A stretch of 64,000 nt of DNA from Qipengyuania mesophila (GTDB lineage Bacteria; Pseudomonadota; Alphaproteobacteria; Sphingomonadales; Sphingomonadaceae). The notes beneath the pieces are model-generated. The model was not told where the DNA came from and did no database searches. It worked only from the letters and a program-made list of their open reading frames with translations. Of this stretch, positions 18,582 to 27,056 are shown one piece after another (within the stretch, counting starts at the first letter, position 1; the number at the start of each line of letters is the position of its first letter). The position numbers and the translations under genes were made by a program. Location: assembly GCF_019711655.1 (NCBI RefSeq), contig NZ_JAIGNU010000001.1, forward strand, positions 1,459,501 through 1,523,500, given 5' to 3'.

Positions 18582-19046
18582 ATGACCGGGGCCGCATCAA
18601 GCGGGGCGGAGCGCCATTACCGTGCGCTCGAAAGTCTCTATGCCTCGGCCCCGGTCAATGCGCTGTTTTCCTCGCACCTCGAAATCACCGGTGAGGGCGC
18701 GTCGCGCATCACCTTCGACGTGACCGAGGAGGTCTACCACGCGGCTGGCGCCGCGCATGGCACGATCTATTTCAAGATGCTCGACGACGCCGGCTTCTAC
18801 GCCGCGAATACCTTCGTGACCGATCGCTTCCTGCTGACAACCTCGTTCAACCTGCATTTCACCAAGCCGGTCCGGGTGGGCCAAGTGGTGGCCGAGGGGC
18901 GCTGGGTCAGCGGGCGAAAGCGGGTGTTCGTGGCCGAATCGCGGCTGGTCGATGCCGAAGGCGACGAGATCGGCCGGGGGACAGGCACCTTCATGCGCTC
19001 GCACATTCCGCTCTCGAGCCTGCCCGGCTATCTCGCCGACGCCTGA
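18582..19046 (+). CDS. Hotdog-fold thioesterase (PaaI family)
   Basis: A 154-residue single hotdog domain. The long helix-preceding loop HAAGAAHGTIYFKMLDDAGFYAA (about 47-69) matches the PaaI active-site region, where a His/Gly turn and an acidic residue on the central helix act on acyl-CoA. TTSFNLHFTKPVRVGQVVAEG is the following strand pair. The substrate is unknown. It starts 15 bases after hpf, with AAGGAGG close upstream, and is followed after five bases by the DUF1491 gene. Confidence 0.8.
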   Translation: MTGAASSGAERHYRALESLYASAPVNALFSSHLEITGEGASRITFDVTEEVYHAAGAAHGTIYFKMLDDAGFYAANTFVTDRFLLTTSFNLHFTKPVRVGQVVAEGRWVSGRKRVFVAESRLVDAEGDEIGRGTGTFMRSHIPLSSLPGYLADA

Positions 19047-19051
19047 GTGCC

Positions 19052-19387
19052 ATGGACGCTCGCCTGCCTGCCCACCTCGAAGTTTCCGGCCTTATCCGCG
19101 CGGTAGAGGCCGCGGGCGGCTTTGGCGTCGTGCTCCAAAAGGGGGAAAAGGACGCGGGCGTCATTCTCATATTAACCACGCATTGTGGCAAAAATACCCG
19201 CCTGTGGGAGCGCATGCCGAGCCTCGACGGCTCGCGCGCATTCGTTTGCGCGCGCGATCAAAGTGATGGAAAAAAAGAAGAATTTGACGAATATTTGAGT
19301 CGCCGCAGGCGTTCCGACCCCGATTCCTGGCTGATCGAGCTGGATATCGAAAATGCGGAACGGTTCGTCGCAGGGGTGCCGCGTTAA
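19052..19387 (+). CDS. DUF1491 family protein
   Basis: A 111-residue protein that fits DUF1491: an N-terminal RLPAHLEVSGLIRAVEAAGGFGVVLQKG, a sheet with AGVILILTTHCGKNTRLWERM, and the typical end EYLSRRRRSDPDSWLIELDIENAERFV. The function is unknown. It is cytosolic by appearance and is placed five bases after the thioesterase stop, so probably in the same transcript. Confidence 0.72.
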   Translation: MDARLPAHLEVSGLIRAVEAAGGFGVVLQKGEKDAGVILILTTHCGKNTRLWERMPSLDGSRAFVCARDQSDGKKEEFDEYLSRRRRSDPDSWLIELDIENAERFVAGVPR

Positions 19388-19388
19388 C

Positions 19389-19416
19389 TTGACTTGATTT
19401 CATTTGCGACTATTTG
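19389..19416 (+). promoter_or_regulatory. Possible sigma-70 promoter for the cell-wall hydrolase
   Basis: TTGACT at 19389-19394 and TATTTG at 19411-19416 are 16 bases apart, in the 201-base gap upstream of the cell-wall hydrolase gene. The -35 is good and the -10 is only fair. I see nothing else in this gap. Confidence 0.3.
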
Positions 19417-19588
19417 GCCGCGAACTTCGATGCGCAGGCGGCGTTTGGACGACAATGGGGTCGACACGCAAGCACGCAGACGGGGGGTGGCCGGCAGGCC
19501 AGCAACGGATCCGACTTTCGGGACGCTAGAAACGCGCCATGGATCCCAGCCTGCGACAGACCGCCAACCGCTCAGTTGTCAGTGACAA

Positions 19589-20245
19589 ATGATTCGCAAG
19601 GCTACCGGGTTCACCGCGATTATCGCGGCGATTGCCCTTACTACTTTTGCCGGGGCCGAAGGTTCCGGCGCCAACGCCCAAGTGGGGGCCGCGGCAACCG
19701 AAGACACCGCCAGCCAGGCACAGCTCACCGAAGAGGTGGTGCCGGTTTTCGTCGAGAAGGCGGTGGTCCAGGAGCTTCCCGATCAGTCGGAAGCCAACTC
19801 CGAAACACAGGATGAAGAGCAGCAGGTAGGCAGCCTGCGCGAACTCGTCGACACCATGCCCGCCGCAGGCCAGCTCTCGGACGAGCTGCAGTGCCTTGCC
19901 GGAGCAATCTATTTCGAATCGCGCGGCGAGCCGCTCGAAGGCCAGCTTGCGGTCGCGCAGGTCGTGGTCAACCGCGCCGAGGACGGCCGCTGGCCCTCGA
20001 GCTATTGCGGTGTCGTCTACCAACGGGCGCAGTTCTCCTTCGTGAAAAACGGCCGCATGCCCCATATCCGGACCGGCTCGAAGGCCTGGAAGCGCGCCGA
20101 GGCGATTGCCCGCATCGCGCATCGCGGGCTGTGGGACAGCAGTGCGCAGGATGCCGTCTATTTCCATGCGCGTTACGTCCGGCCGAGCTGGAGCCGCCGC
20201 AAGGTGGCGCTCGCCACGATCGATACGCACATCTTCTATCGTTGA
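19589..20245 (+). CDS. Cell wall hydrolase (SleB/Hydrolase_2 domain)
   Basis: A 218-residue exported protein. A signal segment (residues 1 to about 23, with FAGAEG) leads into a Glu/Gln/Val-rich linker and the SleB-type hydrolase domain (about 97-218). Motifs are CLAGAIYFESRGEPLEGQ, with the likely catalytic Glu in YFESRGE, then AVAQVVVNRA, YCGVVYQRAQFSF and the closing THIFYR. This family cleaves peptidoglycan glycan strands in spore cortex lysis, and in non-sporulating proteobacteria probably in wall remodelling. It stands alone, convergent with xth. Confidence 0.85.
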   Translation: MIRKATGFTAIIAAIALTTFAGAEGSGANAQVGAAATEDTASQAQLTEEVVPVFVEKAVVQELPDQSEANSETQDEEQQVGSLRELVDTMPAAGQLSDELQCLAGAIYFESRGEPLEGQLAVAQVVVNRAEDGRWPSSYCGVVYQRAQFSFVKNGRMPHIRTGSKAWKRAEAIARIAHRGLWDSSAQDAVYFHARYVRPSWSRRKVALATIDTHIFYR

Positions 20246-20308
20246 GCGTGCTGTTCCCGTGATCGGAGGCCATCGCCTTGCGTGGCGGCCTCGGTCACCG
20301 AGCGCGCG

Positions 20309-21094
20309 CTAGCCGCGCAGCTCGACCCACACCGGCGCATGGTCGCTGGCCTTCTCGCGCCCGCGGTGCTCCTTGTCGACGCCCGCGCCGACCATCCGGT
20401 CGGCGAGCTCGGGGGAGAGCAGCACATGATCGATGCGGAAACCGTGATCGCGTTGCCACGCCCCGGCCTGGTAGTCCCAATAGGTCCAGACTCCGCCGCG
20501 CGGATTGAGCGTGTCGATCGCATCGGTCCAGCCATCGCCGAGTAGCCGGCGATAGGCGTCGCGCGATTCGGGCTGCATCAGCGCGTCGGACGCCATGGCA
20601 CTGACCGACCAGACGTCCTTGTCTTCGGGAATGACGTTGAAATCGCCCAGCACCACCGCGGGGACCTCTTCCGCCCAGACCTCCCGCATGCGCGCGCGCA
20701 ATCTATCCATCCAGGCGAGCTTGTAGTCGAACTTGGGCCCCGGATGCGGATTGCCGTTGGGCAGGTAGAGGTTGCAGATACGGACACCGTTGACCTCGGC
20801 TTCGAGATAGCGGGCCTGCTCGCCCTCGCCGTCCTTGGGCCCGTCGATGCCCAGCCCCCGCCGGATTTCCTTCGGCGCGACGCCATCGGCAAGGATCGCG
20901 ACGCCGTTGAAGGCCTTCTGGCCGTGCCAGATCGCGTGATAGCCGATCGCTTCGAATTCCTCCGCCGGGAAGCCCTCGTCCATCGTCTTGATTTCCTGCA
21001 GGCAGGCGACGGCGGGTCGGGTCTCCTCGAGCCACTCCTTGAGGCGCGGCAGGCGGGCCTTGATTCCGTTGATATTGAAGCTGGCGATAAGCAT
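20309..21094 (-). CDS. xth: Exodeoxyribonuclease III
   Basis: A 261-residue Mg-dependent AP endonuclease/3'-exonuclease of base-excision repair. The metal ligand residues are visible: ASFNINGIKARL (N7), CLQEIK (E34), the VVLGDFNVIPEDKD motif (Asp/Asn) near 151-164, and SDHAPV with the catalytic His near the end. It is last of a leftward group after the CBS and ErpA genes, 38 bases downstream of erpA. Confidence 0.95.
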   Translation of the reverse strand: MLIASFNINGIKARLPRLKEWLEETRPAVACLQEIKTMDEGFPAEEFEAIGYHAIWHGQKAFNGVAILADGVAPKEIRRGLGIDGPKDGEGEQARYLEAEVNGVRICNLYLPNGNPHPGPKFDYKLAWMDRLRARMREVWAEEVPAVVLGDFNVIPEDKDVWSVSAMASDALMQPESRDAYRRLLGDGWTDAIDTLNPRGGVWTYWDYQAGAWQRDHGFRIDHVLLSPELADRMVGAGVDKEHRGREKASDHAPVWVELRG

Positions 21095-21132
21095 GGCGGA
21101 CCTGATGCCCGAAACGCCAGCGCGGGTCTAAC

Positions 21133-21462
21133 CTAAATCCCGAAGCTCGAACCGCAGCCGCAGCCCGCTGCGGCCTGGGGATTTTCCACCCTGAAGGCGG
21201 CACCGCTGAGCGATTCGACGAAATCGACGCTGCTGCCCGCGACAAGGTCGAGGCTGACCGGGTCGACCACCAGTTTCACGCCGGCATTCTCGCTCACCGC
21301 ATCGTCGCTCTCTGGCGCGTCGGCGAGTGCGAACTTGTATTGGAAGCCCGAACAGCCGCCGCCCTCGACCGACAGGCGCAGGATGGCCGGTTGGGCCTGC
21401 TTGGCGGCGATCGCGGCAACACGTGCGGCGGCAGCGTCGGTCAATTGGGGGGCGGGTGTCAT
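21133..21462 (-). CDS. erpA: Iron-sulfur cluster insertion protein, A-type (ErpA-like)
   Basis: A 109-residue A-type carrier that passes Fe-S clusters to target enzymes. The three ligand cysteines are C37 (GGGCSGF), C101 and C103 (GCGCGSSF). With SufA encoded at 50,684, the genome has at least two A-type carriers; the N-terminal sequence and distance from the suf operon make ErpA the better guess. It lies between the CBS gene and xth on the same strand. Confidence 0.88.
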   Translation of the reverse strand: MTPAPQLTDAAAARVAAIAAKQAQPAILRLSVEGGGCSGFQYKFALADAPESDDAVSENAGVKLVVDPVSLDLVAGSSVDFVESLSGAAFRVENPQAAAGCGCGSSFGI

Positions 21463-21493
21463 GGCTGCGATGTAGGAAGCCGGCGCGCCCGTC

Positions 21494-21925
21494 TCAAGCG
21501 GTCTGGATATAGGTGCGCATCTGCTCGGCCTCGTGCTCGATCTGGTCCAGTCGCGCCTTGACGAGGTCGCCGATCGAAATGAAGCCGCACATCGCGTCGC
21601 TGTCGACCACCGGCAGGTGGCGAATGCGCCGCCGGGTCATCAGCGCGAGCGCGTCGAGGATCGCCGTGTTCAGTTCGACCGTGATCGCCGGAGCGGTCAT
21701 GACTTCGCCGAGCGGGCGCGAGAGACAGGCATCGCCTTCCTCGGCGAGGCGATAGATGACGTCCCGTTCGGAGAAGATGCCGGCTACACGGTCGCCATCC
21801 ATGACGGGAACCGCCCCGATCCGTTTGGAGGCGAGCAAGGCCACCGCTTCGCGAACCGAGGTGCCGATGGCGCAGGAAACCACGTCGGAAGTCGAACGCC
21901 CCTCGAGCAGCGTGGCGATGTCCAT
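21494..21925 (-). CDS. CBS-domain pair protein
   Basis: A 143-residue protein formed almost entirely of two CBS motifs (about 10-65 and 75-130), a module that binds adenosine nucleotides. CBS1 shows GTSVREAVALLASKRIGAVPVMDGDRVAGIFSERDVIYRL; CBS2 shows TAILDALALMTRRRIRHLPVVD and GFISIGDLVKARL. The start is the ATG at 21925 (MDIATLLEG), since the longer frame upstream covers the divergent gene's leader. It probably opens a CBS-erpA-xth transcript. The regulatory target is unknown. Confidence 0.85.
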   Translation of the reverse strand: MDIATLLEGRSTSDVVSCAIGTSVREAVALLASKRIGAVPVMDGDRVAGIFSERDVIYRLAEEGDACLSRPLGEVMTAPAITVELNTAILDALALMTRRRIRHLPVVDSDAMCGFISIGDLVKARLDQIEHEAEQMRTYIQTA

Positions 21926-22040
21926 ATATGCGTGCCTCTCTCTTTTTCGGGGCGACAGAATGCCATCTCCGCCGCGAAAAAGCCAGTCGAGCCGCACCCC
22001 GGCGTTGCAACTTGCCCCGAATCCCACCATCTCGCGCGCG

Positions 22041-22331
22041 ATGGCCCGCAAGTCTCCCCTCGACGATCCCAGGAATGCCGCCTTTGCCTGGGCGCGCTAT
22101 CGGCGCATCATGCGCTTCATGTTCCTGCTCACGGTGGGCGTGGTGGCGATCGCCATGGCGCTGCTCTACAAGCAGGGCAACGACGAGGTCTCGATCCACT
22201 ATTACATTGCCGCTGCGCTTGGCATCGGCTTCACCATGTTGTTGACGAGCGCGCTGATGGGGCTGGTTTTCCTGTCCTCGGGCACGGGTCACGACGATTC
22301 GATCGACGACCCGCTTTCCGACCAGGACTAG
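22041..22331 (+). CDS. Small two-helix membrane protein, unknown function
   Basis: A 96-residue protein starting [22 protein letters not shown]. It has two hydrophobic helices (residues about 26-42, [17 protein letters not shown], and about 55-78, [22 protein letters not shown]) and an acidic tail ([12 protein letters not shown]). I do not recognise a named family, although similar short proteins are common in sphingomonads. It is divergent from the CBS gene. Its TAG stop overlaps the TAG of the convergent ferredoxin gene in a shared CTAG. Confidence 0.65.
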   Translation: MARKSPLDDPRNAAFAWARYRRIMRFMFLLTVGVVAIAMALLYKQGNDEVSIHYYIAAALGIGFTMLLTSALMGLVFLSSGTGHDDSIDDPLSDQD

Positions 22332-22702
22332 TCGGCCGGCCTGAGCCGGTACTCTTCCACCGGTACGCCACCGATCAGGTGCCGCTGGATGATCGCCTCA
22401 AGCACGTCGGGCGTGCAGGAATGATACCAGACATTATCGGGCCAGATGACCGCGATGGGCCCCGCCTCGCAGATTTGGAGGCAATCGGCCTTGGTCCGCT
22501 GCACCATGCCGTCGCGCCCGACCAGGCCGAGCTCCTTGAGCCTGCGCTTGAGGTAATTCCAGGCCTCCTTGCCCTCCTCGTAACGGCAGCATTTCTGCTT
22601 CTCGGAGATCGCGCAGAGGAAAATCTGCCGCTGGGCCGTGGCGCCACCGGTCTTGGCCAGCGCTTCTTCGGCCTTGCGCAGGGATTTCGCCTTGGCAGTC
22701 AA
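22328..22702 (-). CDS. Thioredoxin-like [2Fe-2S] ferredoxin
   Basis: A protein of about 124 residues with the thioredoxin-like ferredoxin fold. The first ligand block is [13 protein letters not shown] and the second is [10 protein letters not shown], followed by [14 protein letters not shown], typical of the (2Fe-2S) ferredoxin domain family. The start is uncertain. I took TTG at 22702, 18 bases after the PopZ-like stop; any ATG farther upstream would overlap that gene by about 80 bases. Likely an electron-transfer or cluster-binding protein; the partner is unknown. Confidence 0.72.
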   Translation of the reverse strand: MTAKAKSLRKAEEALAKTGGATAQRQIFLCAISEKQKCCRYEEGKEAWNYLKRRLKELGLVGRDGMVQRTKADCLQICEAGPIAVIWPDNVWYHSCTPDVLEAIIQRHLIGGVPVEEYRLRPAD

Positions 22703-22719
22703 TTCGGGAGCGGCAAGGC

Positions 22720-23187
22720 CTAGCTGCGTTTGCCGGCGATCCGCGCGATCTCGGCCTTGACCAGATCCTCGACCATTCCGGGAAGATTGTCGTCGAGCCA
22801 CTGGGCGAGCATCGGACGCAGCATCTCGCGCGTCAGTCCCTCGAGCGAGGTTTCGCCCGAGCGGACGATCTGCGGCTGCTTACCCGGCTTGGCGAGCATG
22901 GCGAGCGCGGCGAAATTCTGGCGCATGGCCTCACGCGTGTCGCCGCGGGTCAGCGCGTCGGCCTCGCTCTCGTCGTCATGCAACTCGTCGTCGAGGACGC
23001 TTTCCTCGGCGAGCTCGAGAACTTCCTCCGCTTCCTCCGCGTCGGCGGGTTCGGCGGGACCGTGGCTCGCCGTCGGCGCAGCGCGCCGCCGACGCTCGAG
23101 CAGAGCGCCCTCGCGGTTGTCGCGCGCAATCACCTTCTTGATCGAATCGAGGATCTCCTCGACCGAAGGTTCACCCGGCTGTTGCAT
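22720..23187 (-). CDS. popZ: PopZ-like polar organizing protein (DUF2497)
   Basis: A 155-residue protein with the PopZ layout. A short N-terminal helix [18 protein letters not shown] (about 6-23) binds clients. A disordered middle rich in Glu, Asp and Ala (about 35-80) includes the [13 protein letters not shown] stretch. A C-terminal oligomerisation region [30 protein letters not shown] (about 118-147) follows. In Caulobacter PopZ forms a polar matrix that tethers ParB-parS; this genome has ParABS 19 kb away. The symbol is by family resemblance. Confidence 0.75.
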   Translation of the reverse strand: MQQPGEPSVEEILDSIKKVIARDNREGALLERRRRAAPTASHGPAEPADAEEAEEVLELAEESVLDDELHDDESEADALTRGDTREAMRQNFAALAMLAKPGKQPQIVRSGETSLEGLTREMLRPMLAQWLDDNLPGMVEDLVKAEIARIAGKRS

Positions 23188-23239
23188 CGTTACTCAGGCC
23201 CCCATTGCGAATCGGCGTGTCCCGATTCGATACAAGAGT

Positions 23240-24721
23240 TCAATAGCCTGAAACAGTTTCGTTTTCACCAACTTCGGGAACGCTCGCATCGGGCGCGGCC
23301 ACATCGACCGTGCTCGTGGCGGTGGCGACAGGGTCGGGATCACGGTCCCAGTCCCAAACCTTGCCACGCACTCGGTCGTAATTTTCGACCGGGTCGTAGA
23401 GCAGGCCTTCGCCTATGAAACCGAGGTCGCGCGCTTCTGCTCGGCCCATGGCGGCGAGCAGGCTGAAGCCCGCGACATAGGCGTTGCGCCGCGCAGTCAC
23501 CAGCTGGACTCGCGCGCTCAGCAGTTCCTGCTCGGCGTTGAGCACGTCGAGGATCTGGCGGCTGCCGATCGAATTCTCGGCGCGGACACCTTCGAGGCTC
23601 AACGACGCGGCATCGACGGCCACCTGGCTGCTCTCGATGACCGCGAGCGATGCCTGCCAGCTCGACCATGCCGAGCGGACCTGCGCGATCGTGTCGCGCT
23701 CGGCGCCGATGACCTGCTCGAGTGCAGCCGCCGAGCGGGCCTGGGCCTGCCGTTCGAGCGCCGCCGGTCGTCCGCCCTGGAACAGCGGCATGCGGAGCGA
23801 CACGCCGATCTGAGCGTCCTTGCCGCTCTGTATCGGGGAGACGGTGCCGTCGAGCTGGCGCAGGGAATTGAGCGTGTTCTGGTAATCGTAACCGGCAAAG
23901 ACCGAGACCTGCGGCAGGCGCCCCGAACCGGCGACGTCGATGTCATAGCTCGAGGCTTCGGCCCGTTCCTTGGCTGCGATCAGGTCGGGATTGTTAGCGA
24001 GTGCGTAATCGACCGCCTCGTCGACGCTGGCCGGCAGGTTGGGCAGCGGCGGCGGCGGCTGGAGATCGTCGGGCGCCTTTCCGACAAGCGCAATGTAGTT
24101 CTCGCGCGCGGTGATGAGGTTGGCTTGCGAATTGCGATAGTCGCCCTGCGCAAGCGCGAGGCGCGACTGCGACTGGGCCACATCGGTGCGGGTCAGATCG
24201 CCGATCTCGAAGCGATCACTGGTGGCCTGCAAATTGACGGTCAGCACGTCGACCTGGTTGCCCGAAAGCGACGCCAGAGCCTCGCCACGCAGCACATCCA
24301 TGTAGGCGGCAACCACCTGGGTGAAAATCGAGCTTTCTGTCCCGCGAAGGTCGGCCTGACCCGCTTCGACGCGGCTCTTGGCTCCGCGGATCGAATTGCG
24401 CACCGCACCGCCCGAATAGATCGGCACACCGAGGTCGACGCCCGCACCGAAGAAGCGGTTGGGACCGCTTGTCGATGCTCCTTCGACGATCTCGGTATAG
24501 CTTGCGGTGCCGGTGACGCTGGGCAGGCCCGCGCTACGTTCGATGGCGACGTTTTCGTCGGTCGCGCGCTGGCCCGCACGTGCGGCGAGCAGCGTGGGAT
24601 TATGCAGATATGCTTCGGTCAGGGCCTCCTGCAGCGTGTCAGCCCAGGCAGCGGCAGGCAGCGACAGCGCTGCGACGCTCGCCCCAAGAATCAGCGATTT
24701 TACGATCCCTCCGCGATGCAT
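23240..24721 (-). CDS. tolC: TolC-family outer-membrane efflux protein
   Basis: A 493-residue outer-membrane channel of type I secretion or tripartite efflux. It has a signal peptide (residues about 7-27, LILGASVAALSLPAAAWA) and two OEP repeats with long coiled-coil helices. Typical segments are LTEAYLHNPTLLAARA, GVDLGVPIYSGGAVRNSIRGAKSRVEAGQ and MPLFQGGRPAALERQAQARS. The ATG follows directly on the TGA of the upstream methyltransferase gene, so translation is coupled. No periplasmic adaptor or pump gene is nearby. Confidence 0.92.
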   Translation of the reverse strand: MHRGGIVKSLILGASVAALSLPAAAWADTLQEALTEAYLHNPTLLAARAGQRATDENVAIERSAGLPSVTGTASYTEIVEGASTSGPNRFFGAGVDLGVPIYSGGAVRNSIRGAKSRVEAGQADLRGTESSIFTQVVAAYMDVLRGEALASLSGNQVDVLTVNLQATSDRFEIGDLTRTDVAQSQSRLALAQGDYRNSQANLITARENYIALVGKAPDDLQPPPPLPNLPASVDEAVDYALANNPDLIAAKERAEASSYDIDVAGSGRLPQVSVFAGYDYQNTLNSLRQLDGTVSPIQSGKDAQIGVSLRMPLFQGGRPAALERQAQARSAAALEQVIGAERDTIAQVRSAWSSWQASLAVIESSQVAVDAASLSLEGVRAENSIGSRQILDVLNAEQELLSARVQLVTARRNAYVAGFSLLAAMGRAEARDLGFIGEGLLYDPVENYDRVRGKVWDWDRDPDPVATATSTVDVAAPDASVPEVGENETVSGY

Positions 24722-25318
24722 TCAGAAACTCCAGCTTTGCGGCCGGTCGAATGCACCGAGCCGCGGGATTCCCATTTCGGCAAGCGGCAGAAGCGCCAGC
24801 GCCTTGCCCGATTTGCGGCCCGTCGCGAGGCGGGTAACGCCGCGATCGACCATGCCGGTGACGATCCGGCCACCTTCGGTGACCAGCTTGGCCAGCGCAG
24901 GCGGGACATGTTCGATAGCCCCGTCGACAAGGACGAGCGTATAGTCGCCGCGCTTGCCGCCATTGGCCGCCGTGTCGGGCGCGATGGTGTCGAGCTTGCC
25001 GACCAGCGGTTCGACCAGCGCAGGCAGATAGCCGCTGCCGGCATCGATCACGAGCACACGGTCTTCCACTGAGGGGCGCGCTTCGGCGAGCATCGCTCCA
25101 TGAAACACCGGGGCGGGCAGGAAGCCGCCATCCTCGAGCCGGATCGCGCGGTCCATATAGGCGGTCGCCTTGGCATTCTCGGGCACGAAATCCTCGCGCG
25201 CGACAGCATTCATGCGCTCGAGCACGAAGGCGTCGTTGACGCCGCTGGTGCGCAGCTGGCTGTCGATCATCGCCTTGCGGGCGGCAGCGAAATCGGGGCG
25301 AGTGGTGGTCAGGGTCAT
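24722..25318 (-). CDS. Protein-L-isoaspartate O-methyltransferase-like protein
   Basis: A 198-residue SAM-dependent methyltransferase of the PCMT family, which repairs isoaspartyl residues. Visible are MIDSQLRTSGVNDAFVLERMNAVAREDFVPE (16-46), then the SAM motif VLVIDAGSGYLPALVEPL and TLVLVDGAIEHVPPAL. The canonical GTGSGY reads DAGSGY. Sphingomonad genomes carry this gene upstream of tolC, and whether it is a true repair enzyme there is uncertain. It shares a stop-start junction with tolC and is divergent from fumarase. Confidence 0.82.
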   Translation of the reverse strand: MTLTTTRPDFAAARKAMIDSQLRTSGVNDAFVLERMNAVAREDFVPENAKATAYMDRAIRLEDGGFLPAPVFHGAMLAEARPSVEDRVLVIDAGSGYLPALVEPLVGKLDTIAPDTAANGGKRGDYTLVLVDGAIEHVPPALAKLVTEGGRIVTGMVDRGVTRLATGRKSGKALALLPLAEMGIPRLGAFDRPQSWSF

Positions 25319-25469
25319 GGTCGTTCCGCGAGCTGTATTACAACAATAACACGCTTATGCAAGCTCCGGTTGCCTTAGGCGCAAGGCCCCTTGCGGCCAA
25401 GCGCTTTGACCGATGGCGGCAAACGCGCCTATCGGGGAGCGCAAATCTGCAACATGGGAATTTGCGGCG

Positions 25470-26996
25470 ATGAGCGACATGACCGTCATCAGCGAAGACG
25501 ACCTGATCGAGAGCGTGGCCGACGCGCTCCAATATATCTCCTATTACCACCCGATGGATTATATCCGCGCGCTCGGCGAAGCCTACGAGGCCGAGAAAGG
25601 GCCCGCGGCGAAAGACGCGATCGCGCAAATCCTGACCAACAGCCGCATGTGCGCCGAAGGGCATCGGCCGATCTGCCAGGACACGGGCATCGTCAACGTC
25701 TTCGTCAAATGGGGCATGAACTGCCGCCTCGACAGCGAGCGTTCGTTGCAGGAGGTCGTCGATGAGGGCGTACGGCAAGCCTACAACCATCCCGACAACA
25801 AGCTGCGCGCCTCGATCCTCGCCGATCCGGCCTTCACCCGCCGCAACACGCGCGACAACACGCCCTGCGTCCTGTCGGTCGACATGGTACCGGGCGACAC
25901 CGTCGGTGTCGACGTCGCGGCCAAGGGCGGCGGCAGCGAGAACAAGTCGAAGTTCAAGATGATGAACCCGTCCGACAATATCGTCGACTGGGTGATCGAG
26001 CAGATTCCCTCGATGGGCGCCGGCTGGTGCCCGCCGGGTATGCTCGGCATCGGTATCGGCGGCACCGCCGAGCATTGCATGAGGCTCGCCAAGCTCAGCC
26101 TGATGGACCCGATCAACATGGCGCAGCTGAAGGCGCGGGGGGCGCAGAGCGATATCGAGCAGTTGCGGATCGACATTTTCGACGCGGTCAACGCGACAGG
26201 CGTGGGCGCGCAGGGACTCGGCGGCCTGTCGACCGTGCTCGACGTCAAGATCCTCGACTGGCCTTGCCATGCCGCGGGCAAGCCGGTGGCGATGATCCCC
26301 AATTGCGCCGCGACGCGTCACGCGCATTTCACGCTCGACGGATCGGGACCTGCCTATCTCGATCCCCCCAACATAGCGGAGTACCCGCAGGTAACATGGA
26401 AACCGGATGCGGCGGCGAAGCGCGTCAATCTCGACGCACTCACGCCCGAGGAAGTGGCCAGCTGGAACCATGGCGACCGCCTGCTCCTTTCGGGCAAGAT
26501 GCTCACCGGGCGCGACGCGGCGCACAAGCGCATCCACGACATGCTGGATAAGGGCGAGGAGCTGCCGGTCGATTTCAAGGGTCGCGCGATCTACTACGTC
26601 GGGCCGGTTGATCCGGTTATGGGCGAGGTCGTCGGCCCGGCAGGCCCGACCACAGCCACGCGGATGGACAAGTTCACCGAGATGATGCTCGACCTCGGTC
26701 TGCTGGCGATGATCGGCAAGGCCGAGCGCGGGCACAATGCAGTCGAGGTGATCAGCAAGTTCAAGGTCGCCTATCTCATGGCGACCGGCGGCGCGGCCTA
26801 TCTAGTCAGCCGCGCGATCAAGGGCGCCAAGGTCGTCGCCTTCGAGGATCTCGGCATGGAGGCGATCTACGAGTTCGAGGTGCAGGACATGCCGGTCACC
26901 GTCGCCGTGGATGCGGAGGGCAACAACGTCCACACGCTCGCTCCCGCCGAATGGCGCCGCCGTATCGCCGAAGGCGACCTAGAACCCGCCGAATAG
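25470..26996 (+). CDS. Fumarate hydratase, class I (Fe-S)
   Basis: A 508-residue single-chain class I fumarase, an oxygen-sensitive [4Fe-4S] hydro-lyase of the TCA cycle. The N-terminal alpha region carries C69 in HRPICQDTGIVNVF and GIGIGGTAEHCM. The C-terminal region carries ITEPRN-like GRAIYYVGPVDP, GPAGPTTATRMDKF and MIGKAERGH. Length and order match FumA-type enzymes. I chose ATG at 25470 (MSDMTVISEDD). It depends on Fe-S supply from the SUF operon in this window. Confidence 0.93.
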   Translation: MSDMTVISEDDLIESVADALQYISYYHPMDYIRALGEAYEAEKGPAAKDAIAQILTNSRMCAEGHRPICQDTGIVNVFVKWGMNCRLDSERSLQEVVDEGVRQAYNHPDNKLRASILADPAFTRRNTRDNTPCVLSVDMVPGDTVGVDVAAKGGGSENKSKFKMMNPSDNIVDWVIEQIPSMGAGWCPPGMLGIGIGGTAEHCMRLAKLSLMDPINMAQLKARGAQSDIEQLRIDIFDAVNATGVGAQGLGGLSTVLDVKILDWPCHAAGKPVAMIPNCAATRHAHFTLDGSGPAYLDPPNIAEYPQVTWKPDAAAKRVNLDALTPEEVASWNHGDRLLLSGKMLTGRDAAHKRIHDMLDKGEELPVDFKGRAIYYVGPVDPVMGEVVGPAGPTTATRMDKFTEMMLDLGLLAMIGKAERGHNAVEVISKFKVAYLMATGGAAYLVSRAIKGAKVVAFEDLGMEAIYEFEVQDMPVTVAVDAEGNNVHTLAPAEWRRRIAEGDLEPAE

Positions 26997-27056
26997 CAGG
27001 ACGCTCGACCAACCGCGTTGCCCGTTCGACCGCCGCGCTGGCATTTGCCGGTGCAA

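Noticed and set aside
20246-20308. Hairpin GAGGCC...GGCCTC between the cell-wall hydrolase and xth
   Set aside because: It contains a bulge and no T run, so a terminator is not supported.
25338-26735. A 465-codon open frame on the minus strand across fumarase
   Set aside because: It is antisense to a clear class I fumarase and its translation is low-complexity and Arg/Asp/His-rich, as GC-rich shadow frames are.
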